From Leptolyngbyaceae cyanobacterium (GTDB lineage Bacteria; Cyanobacteriota; Cyanobacteriia; Cyanobacteriales; Aerosakkonemataceae): a stretch of 64,000 nt of DNA. Position 1 is the stretch's first letter. Each line of letters begins with the position of its first letter. Location of the stretch: the NCBI GenBank assembly GCA_036703985.1, contig DATNQN010000057.1, positions 248,001 to 312,000 of the forward strand, in the 5' to 3' direction. The position numbers and the translations under genes are program-made. Positions 54,743 through 63,087 of the stretch are shown here, piece after piece. The notes under the pieces are model-generated. The model was not told the origin of the DNA. It saw only the letters and a list, made by a program, of their open reading frames with translations, and made no database searches.

Positions 54743-55645
54743 TCAGGACTCAGCCCTTAAATCTACAATCAATCTAGCCAGTTGCTCTCTACTAGCTTGA
54801 TAAATTTCTCCACAAAAATGGCAAGTAGCTTCCGCACCATCATCTTTTTCAATCATGTCTTGCAGTTCTTCTTCGCCAAGCAACTTGAGAGCACTGATAA
54901 AACGAGTGTTAGTACAGCCACAATGAAAGCGTAGCAATTGTACCTCTGGTAATTGCACCAGCCCCATATCTCCCAACAATTGCTCGAAAATTTCTGGCAA
55001 ACTTTTACCAGCTTGTAACAAAGGAGTAAAACCTGATAAAGCTCCTACCCTAGATTCCAAAGTTTCGATTAAAGCTTCGTCTCTGGCTGCCTTGGGTAAA
55101 ACTTGGATTAATATTCCTCCAGCTGCCGTTACTTCGCCCCCCTCTACAAATACACCAACTACTAAAGCAGAAGGCGTTTGTTCGGAAGTCACCAAATAAT
55201 TAGCTATATCGTCCCCAATTTCACCGGAAACTAGCTCGACCGTGCTGGAATAAGGATAACCGTATCCGACATCTCTAACTACATAAAGAAATCCCTCTTG
55301 ACCTACCGCTCCACCTACATCTAATTTTCCCTTCGCATTTGGTGGCAATTCCACACCGGGATTCTCTACATAACCCCTGACTGTTCCATCCAAGCCAGCA
55401 TCCACAAATACAATCCCTAAAGGGCCATTCCCCTTGATCCGAATATTCACTCTCGATTCGGGTCGCTTCATACTGGAGGCTAATAACAATCCAGATGTCA
55501 TCGTGCGACCCAAAGCAGCTGATGCTACGTAGGAAAGTTGATGCCTGCGTCTGGCTTCCTCCGTTAAACGGGTTGTAATTGCGCCAACTGCACGAATTCC
55601 TCCATCTGCTGCTGTAGCGCGGATTAATTGATCGGCCATTAACAA
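54743..55645 (-). CDS. hslO: Hsp33 redox-regulated chaperone
   Basis: A 300-aa holdase chaperone activated by oxidation of a zinc-cysteine centre. The C-terminal CGCTNTRF pair and the second pair CHFCGEIYQ form the four-Cys zinc site. The N-terminal fold has GGIRAVGAITTRLTEEARRR and NIRIKGNGPLGIVFVDAG. It protects against oxidative stress in the cytoplasm. The terminator lies at 54634-54657. Confidence 0.95.
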   Translation of the reverse strand: MLMADQLIRATAADGGIRAVGAITTRLTEEARRRHQLSYVASAALGRTMTSGLLLASSMKRPESRVNIRIKGNGPLGIVFVDAGLDGTVRGYVENPGVELPPNAKGKLDVGGAVGQEGFLYVVRDVGYGYPYSSTVELVSGEIGDDIANYLVTSEQTPSALVVGVFVEGGEVTAAGGILIQVLPKAARDEALIETLESRVGALSGFTPLLQAGKSLPEIFEQLLGDMGLVQLPEVQLLRFHCGCTNTRFISALKLLGEEELQDMIEKDDGAEATCHFCGEIYQASREQLARLIVDLRAES

Positions 55646-55765
55646 AACCTTACACTTCTTAACATCTTCTATTTTTCTATTTTAAGTCGGTAATCCCTTG
55701 ACTGGCCGTTAGCTGCTACCTGAGCTAACATTTCGTTTGAACTTGCTGCTGTCAAAATTTTAGAT

Positions 55766-56155
55766 ATGTTGGGTATTTTTCAAAAAAGCAATCTGCGAAT
55801 AGAGGTAGAAGCCTCTGAAGCAACCATTAGAGATAGCCTGTTGCAACCGAATCTGTTAAGACAATGGCTAAAAACACAAAATTTTTCGCCTGATCTACCA
55901 GAACAGCTTTCTCAAGGAATCTCTTTTACCAGTTGGATTGGCCCAGTAGCAATTCAGCATCAAGTGGAAATGGCACGACCAAATTGTCTGCGTCTGTTGT
56001 TGAGTCAGGGAATAGACGGTTTCCACGAATGGTACTGGGGAGAAGGTTGGGTGCAGTCGCGTTTAGAAGGTATTTCTTTACTGCCATTAAATTTGGGTCA
56101 AACTGTAAGTTTGCTTCAGTTAAAACAATTTTTGCAAATGAAACAAAACACTTAG
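55766..56155 (+). CDS. Small conserved protein, SRPBCC-like
   Basis: A 129-aa protein (MLGIFQKSNLRIEVEASEAT...). Its pattern of one N-terminal helix region (LLQPNLLRQWLKTQNFS), central strands (SFTSWIGPVAIQHQVEMARP) and a C-terminal helix (LLQLKQFLQMKQN) resembles the START/SRPBCC ligand-binding fold. It is conserved in cyanobacteria as I recall; no ligand or function is known. It is divergent from hslO, 120 bases apart. Confidence 0.65.
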   Translation: MLGIFQKSNLRIEVEASEATIRDSLLQPNLLRQWLKTQNFSPDLPEQLSQGISFTSWIGPVAIQHQVEMARPNCLRLLLSQGIDGFHEWYWGEGWVQSRLEGISLLPLNLGQTVSLLQLKQFLQMKQNT

Positions 56156-56250
56156 CAAGTTGCCATCAATTTTTTTAGTAAGGAATAGCAGTCCTTTCTT
56201 ATTTTCTAAATTTGAGGACTCAATTCCTTACCACAAACTTTTTGCCTAAA

Positions 56251-57084
56251 TTATTGCCTTACTTTGGCTGTTACTTCATTTAATCCGACCTGATCTAACA
56301 GCGAGTAAAAATCTTCGGCAATTGCGCGATCGTCCGGATTGCGATCGGCAGCTTTAACAAGTGTTGCTACGGCATCATACCAAAATCCTTCTACTGCATA
56401 CGCACTAGCTTGCTCGCGTTCTGATTTAGCAGCACCAAGCAGTCTAGTCAGCGCTGGTGTCGGAGCAACTCGTCTAATCGAAGACTGAACCATCATCTTT
56501 TTAATTTCCCCATTAGCAACGCAAAGAGTTGATACTGACCAAACATATTCTTGCCCTGTCACCATTTGGGGACTATTTTTAGGTAATTGTATTTGAACTA
56601 TTGCTGGCTTTCTTTCTACTGGGATTTTATCTTTATATATTGGCTCATTTTTGCCCACTTGCTTTAACTCAAATTCCATTTCTCTCAAAATTTCTTCCGA
56701 TGCTAAATTTTCGGTAACGTACCATAAAAATGTAGGATATCCTGATGTGGTTAATCCAAAGTGATTCTCAGGCACTAAACTTACAAGCAAGGGAAAGGAG
56801 CAGAAAGCTGGTTTAATTCTGTTTCCACCTTCCGGGGGAGGTGGCCAATCAACTACCCGCGCTCCACCCGAGGCGGTAGTTGAAGGAGCCCCACGACTGG
56901 GGGGTTTATACTCAATACCTTTAGTTGCTGCGGCGGGAATTGCTAAAGCTTTTGAATTAAAATCAGGGTTAATACCTATTTTTTTTAATGACTGATTTGG
57001 CGGTATGTTGCCGCTAAATATATTAATAAAAAGTAGTGTAATGCTGCTCGTTACTAAGATTTTCTTGTGACGATTAATCATCAT
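56251..57084 (-). CDS. DUF928 family protein (downstream copy)
   Basis: A 277-aa predicted exported protein: a basic N-terminus and hydrophobic segment (about 9-28, LVTSSITLLFINIFSG). The family signature is YKPPSRGAPSTTASGGAR, followed by a beta-rich domain (LVSLVPENHFGLTTSGYPTF, then QEYVWSVSTLC). The C-terminus is helical (SEREQASAYAVEGFWYDAVA). DUF928 is a cyanobacterial family of unknown function. It lies directly downstream of a second DUF928 gene, 64 bases away on the same strand; the pair probably arose by tandem duplication. Confidence 0.85.
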   Translation of the reverse strand: MMINRHKKILVTSSITLLFINIFSGNIPPNQSLKKIGINPDFNSKALAIPAAATKGIEYKPPSRGAPSTTASGGARVVDWPPPPEGGNRIKPAFCSFPLLVSLVPENHFGLTTSGYPTFLWYVTENLASEEILREMEFELKQVGKNEPIYKDKIPVERKPAIVQIQLPKNSPQMVTGQEYVWSVSTLCVANGEIKKMMVQSSIRRVAPTPALTRLLGAAKSEREQASAYAVEGFWYDAVATLVKAADRNPDDRAIAEDFYSLLDQVGLNEVTAKVRQ

Positions 57085-57148
57085 AATTATGATATTGAAA
57101 CAAACTGCAAAAAGTGGTTAATAACCTTTTATAACAATTAATTAGTAA

Positions 57149-58063
57149 CTAATTCCCTAAACTTTCTCGTTCTTTAGCTGTTACGTTTTGTAAGCCAATT
57201 TGATCTAAAAGAGAGAAAAAGTCTTGTCGGATAGAACGCTGATTCGAGCTAAGATGAGAAGCATCGGATAGGACTGCTAAGGCATCATACCAAAATCCTT
57301 GTTGAGCATAAACTCTAGCGCGATCGCGTGCTGAAGTCGCGTTATTTAACTGTCTGGTTAGTTGTGCGGTAGGAGAAACTCGTCTAATCGCTGTCTGGAC
57401 AGCGACTTTTTTAACACCTTGATTTGTCTGACAGTTGACTGATACTGACCAAAAGTAATCTTGTCCGACAGTTAATTCAGGCTGATCGGGCCCAATAGTT
57501 GTTTCAACTATGCCAGCCTTTGGTATTGTCAGTCGGTTAGTAAATAATGGTGCGTCTGTTCCTACTTTTTTCAAGGAAAACTCTACCGGATCGGGATCTG
57601 CCATATACCAGTAAAACTTGGGACGACTGGATGTTGTTTGCCCTGTATGATCCTGAGGAACGAGAAAAATCGGTAATTTTTCAGTACATTCTTGTGAAAG
57701 AGAGGGAGCTTGTGCTGGTGCGGCAGGAGGACTCGGAAGCTCGTCTCCTCGCGTTCTCCGAAGCATATCATCTCTTCTAGCCGGACCGCGCAGAGGCAAT
57801 TCGTCATCTGATTGTAAAATAGTCGGCCCTTCGTGGCTGCGAGTACCGCCTGAGGCAGTAGTGGAAGGTGCATCCCTGTTAGGTGGCGTGTATTGGATAC
57901 CTGTTGTCGGCTCGATCGCGAAAGCTTTTGAGTTAAATGCTAAATCGATGGATACTATATTCACGGTGTGATGGAAGCTAGGATAAATTACATCGATCGC
58001 TTGGCTTGCCAGGATTGATATCACACTAGCGAGTAAGATTGATCTTTGACCGCAGATCGCCAT
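57149..58063 (-). CDS. DUF928 family protein (upstream copy)
   Basis: A 304-aa paralogue of the next gene. Its signal-like N-terminus is SILLASVISILASQAIDVIY. The shared motif is YTPPNRDAPSTTASGGTRSH, the strand block LVPQDHTGQTTSSRPKFYWY, and the helical tail ATSARDRARVYAQQGFWYDA. It differs from the downstream copy by an extra Pro/Arg-rich stretch (LPLRGPARRDDMLRRTRGD). The function is unknown; the two may be co-transcribed. Confidence 0.85.
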   Translation of the reverse strand: MAICGQRSILLASVISILASQAIDVIYPSFHHTVNIVSIDLAFNSKAFAIEPTTGIQYTPPNRDAPSTTASGGTRSHEGPTILQSDDELPLRGPARRDDMLRRTRGDELPSPPAAPAQAPSLSQECTEKLPIFLVPQDHTGQTTSSRPKFYWYMADPDPVEFSLKKVGTDAPLFTNRLTIPKAGIVETTIGPDQPELTVGQDYFWSVSVNCQTNQGVKKVAVQTAIRRVSPTAQLTRQLNNATSARDRARVYAQQGFWYDALAVLSDASHLSSNQRSIRQDFFSLLDQIGLQNVTAKERESLGN

Positions 58064-58431
58064 AATTTAGGTAATTTCTGGTTTTTTTACCTTAATAATA
58101 GACGGTTAAATATAAATTTTGTTCTAATTTTAGATTTACTTTTATCTTGATGTGGATACATCATAAAGTTTGATACATCTTTTTATATCGTTTTACGGGC
58201 TTTTAAGCAAAAAGTTAATTATTTTGTTTGTTATAACATTCTCTTAACCACGAAGAAAAATTTTTTATATATAAAAATTAACTGCTACAGTTCTCGCCAA
58301 TCAATCAAAACTTCTGCCCTTTGTCTGAAGCTGTTTGGTAGCTTATTCATTCATCAAAAACCAATCCCAGACATTTCCGGAAGAAAAATTGCACTCCTTA
58401 ATTTTCTTTTTACAAGCGATAAGTAGTTTTC
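58064..58431. other. Intergenic, no gene seen
   Basis: An AT-rich gap upstream of the DUF928 pair and downstream of the universal stress gene. It should carry the DUF928 promoter. Nothing else is recognised. Confidence 0.5.
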
Positions 58432-58857
58432 CTATTTTGGCTTGACCACTAAGACAGAACAAGGAGCATTCTCCACTACCTGACTACTCACAGAACCCTG
58501 CAAAATCCGTTTCAAACCGGTTAGCCCGCGACTACCGATCAAGATGAGATCGGCTTGGTAAATATTAGCAAGGCGAATAATTTCCTCTGCCGGATCGCCT
58601 GTCACTATTTCTAGCTCGCTCTGACAAGGGAGGTTGGGCTGATAAGACTGTAATTGCTTTTCTATTTGTCTGTAGAATAGTTCCTCAGAATTAGGATGAG
58701 GTCGATCGGCAGTCCATTCTACATCAGTCTCAGAGGGAGCAATGACGTGAGAAAGAATTACTTTCGTTGCTGGTTGTAACTGAATCTCTTCTAGGGTCTG
58801 AATCACTTGCTCCGATAGCTCTGAACTATCAAGGGCCACCAGAATTGTTTTAATCAC
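58432..58857 (-). CDS. Universal stress protein
   Basis: A UspA-fold protein. The GTG at 58857 (VIKTILVALDSSELSEQVIQ) has GAGGAGG eight bases upstream, so it is preferred over the ATG at 58881; this gives 141 aa. The ATP-binding G-x2-G-x9-G(S/T) motif is visible as GSRGLTGLKRILQGSVS near the C-terminus, followed by APCSVLVV. Such ATP-binding Usp proteins respond to nutrient or redox stress. It is monocistronic. Confidence 0.9.
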   Translation of the reverse strand: MIKTILVALDSSELSEQVIQTLEEIQLQPATKVILSHVIAPSETDVEWTADRPHPNSEELFYRQIEKQLQSYQPNLPCQSELEIVTGDPAEEIIRLANIYQADLILIGSRGLTGLKRILQGSVSSQVVENAPCSVLVVKPK

Positions 58858-58881
58858 AGATCGCACCTCCTCAAAATACAT

Positions 58882-59342
58882 CTGATATCCATGTTTTTAT
58901 TTAGACACGGTACTGCCTCAAAGACAATTACCACCGTTTCCTTATCGCCTTGGCTGGTCAACGACCAATGCACTAATTTAGCACAAGCATGGAATTCCCG
59001 CTTCGCTCAGTTGATGAGTTAATCACAATTCATCTCCCGTTAAACCTGGTTTAACGGGAGATGAATCGATGTATTCAACAGTTAACGTATATTTGCTAGC
59101 TATAGGATTTGGACTAGGAGCGGGCAGTGAATAGTTGGATGAGTGGATGATTCAAAACTCAAAACTTTTCACTGCTTAGTACTAATCCTTTCTTCTCTAG
59201 CTCCTATCTGCCTCAATCGTTAATAACTAGCGACTTGAATTATTACCAGCGTGCTTTCAGGCTGCTACAGCTATTGTCCCTGTTTGTCTGCGACGTTGCT
59301 GGCAAAACAGCAATTCTGACAGGTTTTAGGCAACGTAGTGTA
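58882..59342. other. hisD-uspA intergenic with a perfect palindrome
   Basis: No gene seen. The main feature is the 18-bp inverted repeat TTCATCTCCCGTTAAACC (59029-59046), inverted at 59048-59065 with a single base between the arms, about 280 bases after the hisD stop. Confidence 0.5.
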
Positions 59343-60725
59343 TTATTTTCCAGGTTCTCGTCTGGGAATACGGAGCCGTACCGAGTCTGCGTGGGAAGGT
59401 AAACCTTCTGCGGTAGCAAGAACATCTATAGCTTTAGCTGCTTTCCCCAATGCAGTTGGGGAGTAGCTAATAATCGAAGAGTGCTTCATAAAAGTTTCGA
59501 CTCCTAATGCAGAAGCGTAGCGGGCGGCACCAGAGGTAGGTAGAGTGTGGTTAGGGCCAGCTAGGTAATCTCCTACCGCTTCCGGGGTGGAGGAACCCAT
59601 AAAGATCGCTCCGGCATGACGAATCAATTCCAGCATTGCCCAAGGGTCATCTACTTCTAATTCCAGGTGTTCTGGGGCAAATTCGTTGGAAAGTTCTGCT
59701 GCCACTGCTTTTGATTCAACTACTACAATCAAACCGTAGTGTGCGATCGCCTTTTCAGTCAGTATTCGCCGGGGATGTTCCCGCAACTGCCATTCCACTT
59801 CCGCCTGTACTTTTTGTGCCAGCACCGCATCAGTAGTCAACAGAATCGCCGCTGCCATTGGGTCGTGTTCTGCTTGAGCCAGCAAGTCGGCTGCCAGATA
59901 TACTGGATTGGCGGTTTCATCGGCAATCACCAGTACTTCTGATGGCCCCGCCAAGGAGTCAATGCCAACCGTGCCGTAGACTAGCTTTTTAGCGATCGTG
60001 ACATAAATGTTACCCGGCCCGGTAATGACATCTACTTTGGGAATGGTTTCTGTCCCATAAGCCAGCGCAGCAATCGCTTGAGCACCTCCAATCCGGTAGA
60101 TTTCATTTACGCCTGCTTCTTGAGCCGCTACCAATACTGCCGGGTTAATTGGTGCCGGAGATGTATTGCTACCTTTGGAGGAAGGACTTCCTTGGGTATC
60201 GGTTGCTTGTTCTTCCGGACGCAGCACCTGGGAAGCTGGTGGGGTTACCATGACAATGCGCGGAACCCCAGCTACTTTAGCCGGAATCGCATTCATCAAA
60301 ACCGTACTGGGATAGGCAGCCCGACCACCAGGAACGTAGATTCCCGCCCGGTCTACTGAGGTGTAGCGTTTTCCCAGCACTACCTCATCATCTTTAAACT
60401 GAACCCAAGACTTAGGTACTCGTTGTCGGTGAAACTCTTCTATTTGGGTTCGGGCCAACCGAATAGCCTCTAGCAACTCTTTTGACACTTGTTGATAAGC
60501 GGCATCTAATTCCGAGCCGCTCACCCGCAGTTGTTCTGGAGAGAGGGTTTGTTGGTCGAATTCTTCAGTATAATGCAAAACTGCCCGGTCACCTTGACGT
60601 TTTACCGCCTGTAGGACTTCCCGAACGGTTGCTTCTTTGTGAATAATTTGGTCTGTGGAAGTGCGATCGCGGATACGCCGCAATTCCGCCTCTGCCTCAG
60701 TCCGCTGAGTAATGATTCGCAGCAT
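59343..60725 (-). CDS. hisD: Histidinol dehydrogenase
   Basis: The enzyme catalyses the final two oxidations of histidine synthesis, histidinol to histidine, with NAD and zinc. The protein is 460 aa, somewhat longer than the usual 430. The catalytic ANEFAPEHLELEV is present, and the dehydrogenase core has YVPGGRAAYPSTVLMNAIPA and DVITGPGNIYVTIAKK. About 25 extra Ser/Pro/Thr-rich residues (near 170-195, QATDTQGSPSSKGSNTSPAP) interrupt the usual VMVTPP-to-NPAVLVAAQEAG junction. It is divergent from rpsT. Confidence 0.94.
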   Translation of the reverse strand: MLRIITQRTEAEAELRRIRDRTSTDQIIHKEATVREVLQAVKRQGDRAVLHYTEEFDQQTLSPEQLRVSGSELDAAYQQVSKELLEAIRLARTQIEEFHRQRVPKSWVQFKDDEVVLGKRYTSVDRAGIYVPGGRAAYPSTVLMNAIPAKVAGVPRIVMVTPPASQVLRPEEQATDTQGSPSSKGSNTSPAPINPAVLVAAQEAGVNEIYRIGGAQAIAALAYGTETIPKVDVITGPGNIYVTIAKKLVYGTVGIDSLAGPSEVLVIADETANPVYLAADLLAQAEHDPMAAAILLTTDAVLAQKVQAEVEWQLREHPRRILTEKAIAHYGLIVVVESKAVAAELSNEFAPEHLELEVDDPWAMLELIRHAGAIFMGSSTPEAVGDYLAGPNHTLPTSGAARYASALGVETFMKHSSIISYSPTALGKAAKAIDVLATAEGLPSHADSVRLRIPRREPGK

Positions 60726-61049
60726 GGAATTAGGAATGCCAATTTCAGAATTCAGGTGTCAGTTGTCAAAATTCGGGAGTTGGGATACAGGCTTAGAGAA
60801 TTCAGTAACCGGAAACCTTACTTATCTCCTGTCTCCCGACTCGGAATCTTTTGTGGGAAGAAATTATCGTTGCCAGAGAACGGGTCAAGCGCATCAATGC
60901 CAAAAGCAGATGGCAAATTAACCCCTCTCTCATTTCTCTAGCTTAACCTGGATTTTTATCGGTATCGCTACCTCGTCAGTATAGATGTTATATTAGTTTT
61001 TCCAGGATTTTGAATTTTACTTTTATCTTAGTTGCTTCGGGATTAAGCA
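60726..61049. other. Divergent hisD / rpsT intergenic
   Basis: It should hold promoters for both genes. The segment nearest hisD contains low-complexity GTCAGTTGTCA-type filler, common between cyanobacterial genes. No coding or RNA feature is recognised. Confidence 0.45.
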
Positions 61050-61352
61050 GTGGCTAATACTAAATCTGCTATTAAGCGGGTAAAAATTGCAGAACGCAAC
61101 CGTTTGCGTAACAAATCTTACTCTTCAGCAGTGAAGACGCTGATGAAGAACTTTTTCGCGGCTGTCGAAAATTATGGTGCCAATCCTAGCGCAGAATCGC
61201 TAGCAGAGGTAAATAAACGGATGGCCGCAGCCTACAGCAAAATTGATAAAGCAGTCAAGCGAGGTGTTTTACATCGTAACAATGGGGCTCGTAAAAAGTC
61301 TCGTTTGGCCAGAACCTTAAAACGCCAACAAACCGCATCTACAGCTTCTTAA
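61050..61352 (+). CDS. rpsT: 30S ribosomal protein S20
   Basis: A 100-aa, basic helical protein binding 16S rRNA. It begins with GTG at 61050: [20 protein letters not shown], then [20 protein letters not shown]. It is the first gene of the rpsT-tatD-rpoB order conserved in cyanobacteria. GTG is the only start giving the canonical N-terminus. Confidence 0.96.
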   Translation: MANTKSAIKRVKIAERNRLRNKSYSSAVKTLMKNFFAAVENYGANPSAESLAEVNKRMAAAYSKIDKAVKRGVLHRNNGARKKSRLARTLKRQQTASTAS

Positions 61353-61419
61353 GCCTGTTGTCGAGCGGTCATTGGCGAGTTATCGATCGTCGATCGGTAA
61401 AACTTTTTACGGGTCTGCA

Positions 61420-61575
61420 CCTTAATTACCCACTTCTCCGAACGATGTGAAGTGGGCATCAAAGATTAAGGCTAACTTGGATAGGGAAGTATGGCGAGGC
61501 AGGGGCTAGGCCATATCCTTCCCATCAATCCCTACCTTGGAAAACGGGGTGGGTACTGAAGTTTCCTCCCCAGTG
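61420..61575 (+). ncRNA. Candidate structured RNA in the rpsT-tatD gap
   Basis: Two strong adjacent stem-loops follow rpsT. The first has an outer stem CCTTAAT/ATTAAGG (61420-61426, 61465-61471) around CCCACTTC/GAAGTGGG (61429-61436, 61449-61456). The second pairs GGGAAGTATGG (61484-61494) with CCATA-TC-CTTCCC (61511-61523, with a 2-base bulge). A third small hairpin, TCCTC/GAGGA, follows at about 61564-61579. It could be an rpsT terminator array, a leader of tatD, or an independent RNA. No known RNA family was recognised. Confidence 0.3.
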
Positions 61576-61668
61576 AGGATAAAACATACAACTATAATCG
61601 CAATGATTAGTTGCGATCGTTATCACCTACTCACCAATGACTAATCGCCCCATCATCTATCCTTGCCC

Positions 61669-62466
61669 ATGCAGTTGATCGACACCCACGTCCACATCAA
61701 CTTTAATGATTTCGCGCCGGAACTGGAAGCAGTGCGGCAACGCTGGCTAGATGCAGGGGTGATTCGGCTGGTGCATTCTTGTGTAGAACCAGACGAATTC
61801 CCGGCCATTCAAGCCATCGCCCATCAGTTTCCAGAAGTATTTTTTGCAGTTGGCTTACATCCTTTAGATGCTGACAAGTGGTTAGCCGATACCAAAGAGC
61901 AAATAGAGTCTTTAGCTAGATCCGATGCTAAAGTAGTCGCGATCGGGGAAACTGGTTTAGACTTTTATAAAGCACGAAATCAAGGTATTCAAGAAGCTGC
62001 TTTTTTAGCTCAATTGGAAATAGCGATCGCCCTTGACAAGCCAGTAATTATCCATTGTCGAGATGCCGCCGATCGGATGGCCGAGCTATTGGAAGATTTT
62101 TGGGATAAAAGAAAGCCAGTAAAGGGAGTGATGCACTGCTGGGGGGGAAACGCTCGAGAAACCAAACGTTTTCTAGATTTAGGCTTCTACATCAGCTTTA
62201 GCGGTATAGTCACTTTCAAGAACGCCTCCCAAATTCACGAATCGGCTAAAATCGTACCGGACGATCGCTTACTGATCGAGACTGATTGCCCGTTTTTAGC
62301 CCCAGTGCCAAAGCGTGGTAAACGGAACGAACCATCCTACGTCCAGTACGTAGCCCAAGCCTTAGCCAATTTACGAGGGGTTGCTCCGGAAGCGATCGCC
62401 AAAACCACAACTGAAAACGCCTGTCAGCTGTTTGGCCTTCCCTCAGTACTAAATACGGGCAACTAA
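61669..62466 (+). CDS. tatD: TatD-family metal-dependent hydrolase
   Basis: The frame is open from a TTG at 61663; the ATG at 61669 ([12 protein letters not shown]) is the better start, giving 265 aa. The TIM-barrel metal ligands are [23 protein letters not shown] and [13 protein letters not shown]. TatD proteins act as 3'-5' DNases in DNA repair or RNA/DNA turnover in other bacteria; the role here is inferred. It sits between rpsT and rpoB, as in other cyanobacteria. Confidence 0.92.
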   Translation: MQLIDTHVHINFNDFAPELEAVRQRWLDAGVIRLVHSCVEPDEFPAIQAIAHQFPEVFFAVGLHPLDADKWLADTKEQIESLARSDAKVVAIGETGLDFYKARNQGIQEAAFLAQLEIAIALDKPVIIHCRDAADRMAELLEDFWDKRKPVKGVMHCWGGNARETKRFLDLGFYISFSGIVTFKNASQIHESAKIVPDDRLLIETDCPFLAPVPKRGKRNEPSYVQYVAQALANLRGVAPEAIAKTTTENACQLFGLPSVLNTGN

Positions 62467-63087
62467 GTGCTGAGCGGTCGGACTCCGGACTCCCAAAAGG
62501 GGATTCCGGACTATTTTCACGTCAACATACAACAGAAAAGCGCCATAATGTTTAGAGGGTAAGCCAATCTTATTTAGAGGAGTTAGTTTGGAAAGCAACA
62601 GATAGCTACTTGGGCCGATCGAAACCCTTTCTTTGGTTGAAATTAACCTCCACCAACAATTCAAACACCCATTTTGCGATCCAAGGGACACATGAGACTC
62701 TCTTCAAAAATCAAGAGAATTTCTATAACTTCAACATTTGTGTTTTTGGAGCCTTATTCAATGCCCCCATACGATGGTAAAAGCCTTAAATCGGTCGATT
62801 TTTTGGGTAATTTTGGGATGAAAACCAGTCCGCCCTTTCTCTCATCGCCCGGAAAACACCGCTAAATCCTTATAGTTTTATCTAAACTGCCACCAAATAA
62901 ATGGATGGAAAGAGGAAAAAATAAACCCAAGCAGTCTTAAAAAAGCCTGTAGGTGTCGGTTCGATCGCTAAAAAGCTCCTCACCCAGACTTAGCTAAAAC
63001 CCACCACCAGAAAAAGCAGTTTTTTCCAAGATAGCATCTCGGCACACCCAACCATCCCACTGTTAAGGAGATCTGTAGTTCGACCTT
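62467..63087. other. rpoB leader region
   Basis: A 621-base gap without a convincing gene. A hairpin CCGGACTCCC/GGGATTCCGG (62485-62494, 62500-62509; one mismatch) probably ends the tatD transcript. The remainder should carry the rpoBC promoter and a long untranslated leader. Short frames in it look like chance. Confidence 0.5.

Noticed and set aside
57583-57873. 96-codon minus-strand frame within a DUF928 gene
   Set aside because: It is out of frame with the conserved DUF928 reading and has no recognisable motif.
60639-60941. 100-codon plus-strand frame across the hisD start and upstream gap
   Set aside because: Partly antisense to hisD and continuing into low-complexity filler; no family recognised.
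62449-62865. Short frames on both strands in the rpoB leader
   Set aside because: No motif, no ribosome site, and the region is better explained as an untranslated leader with a tatD terminator.
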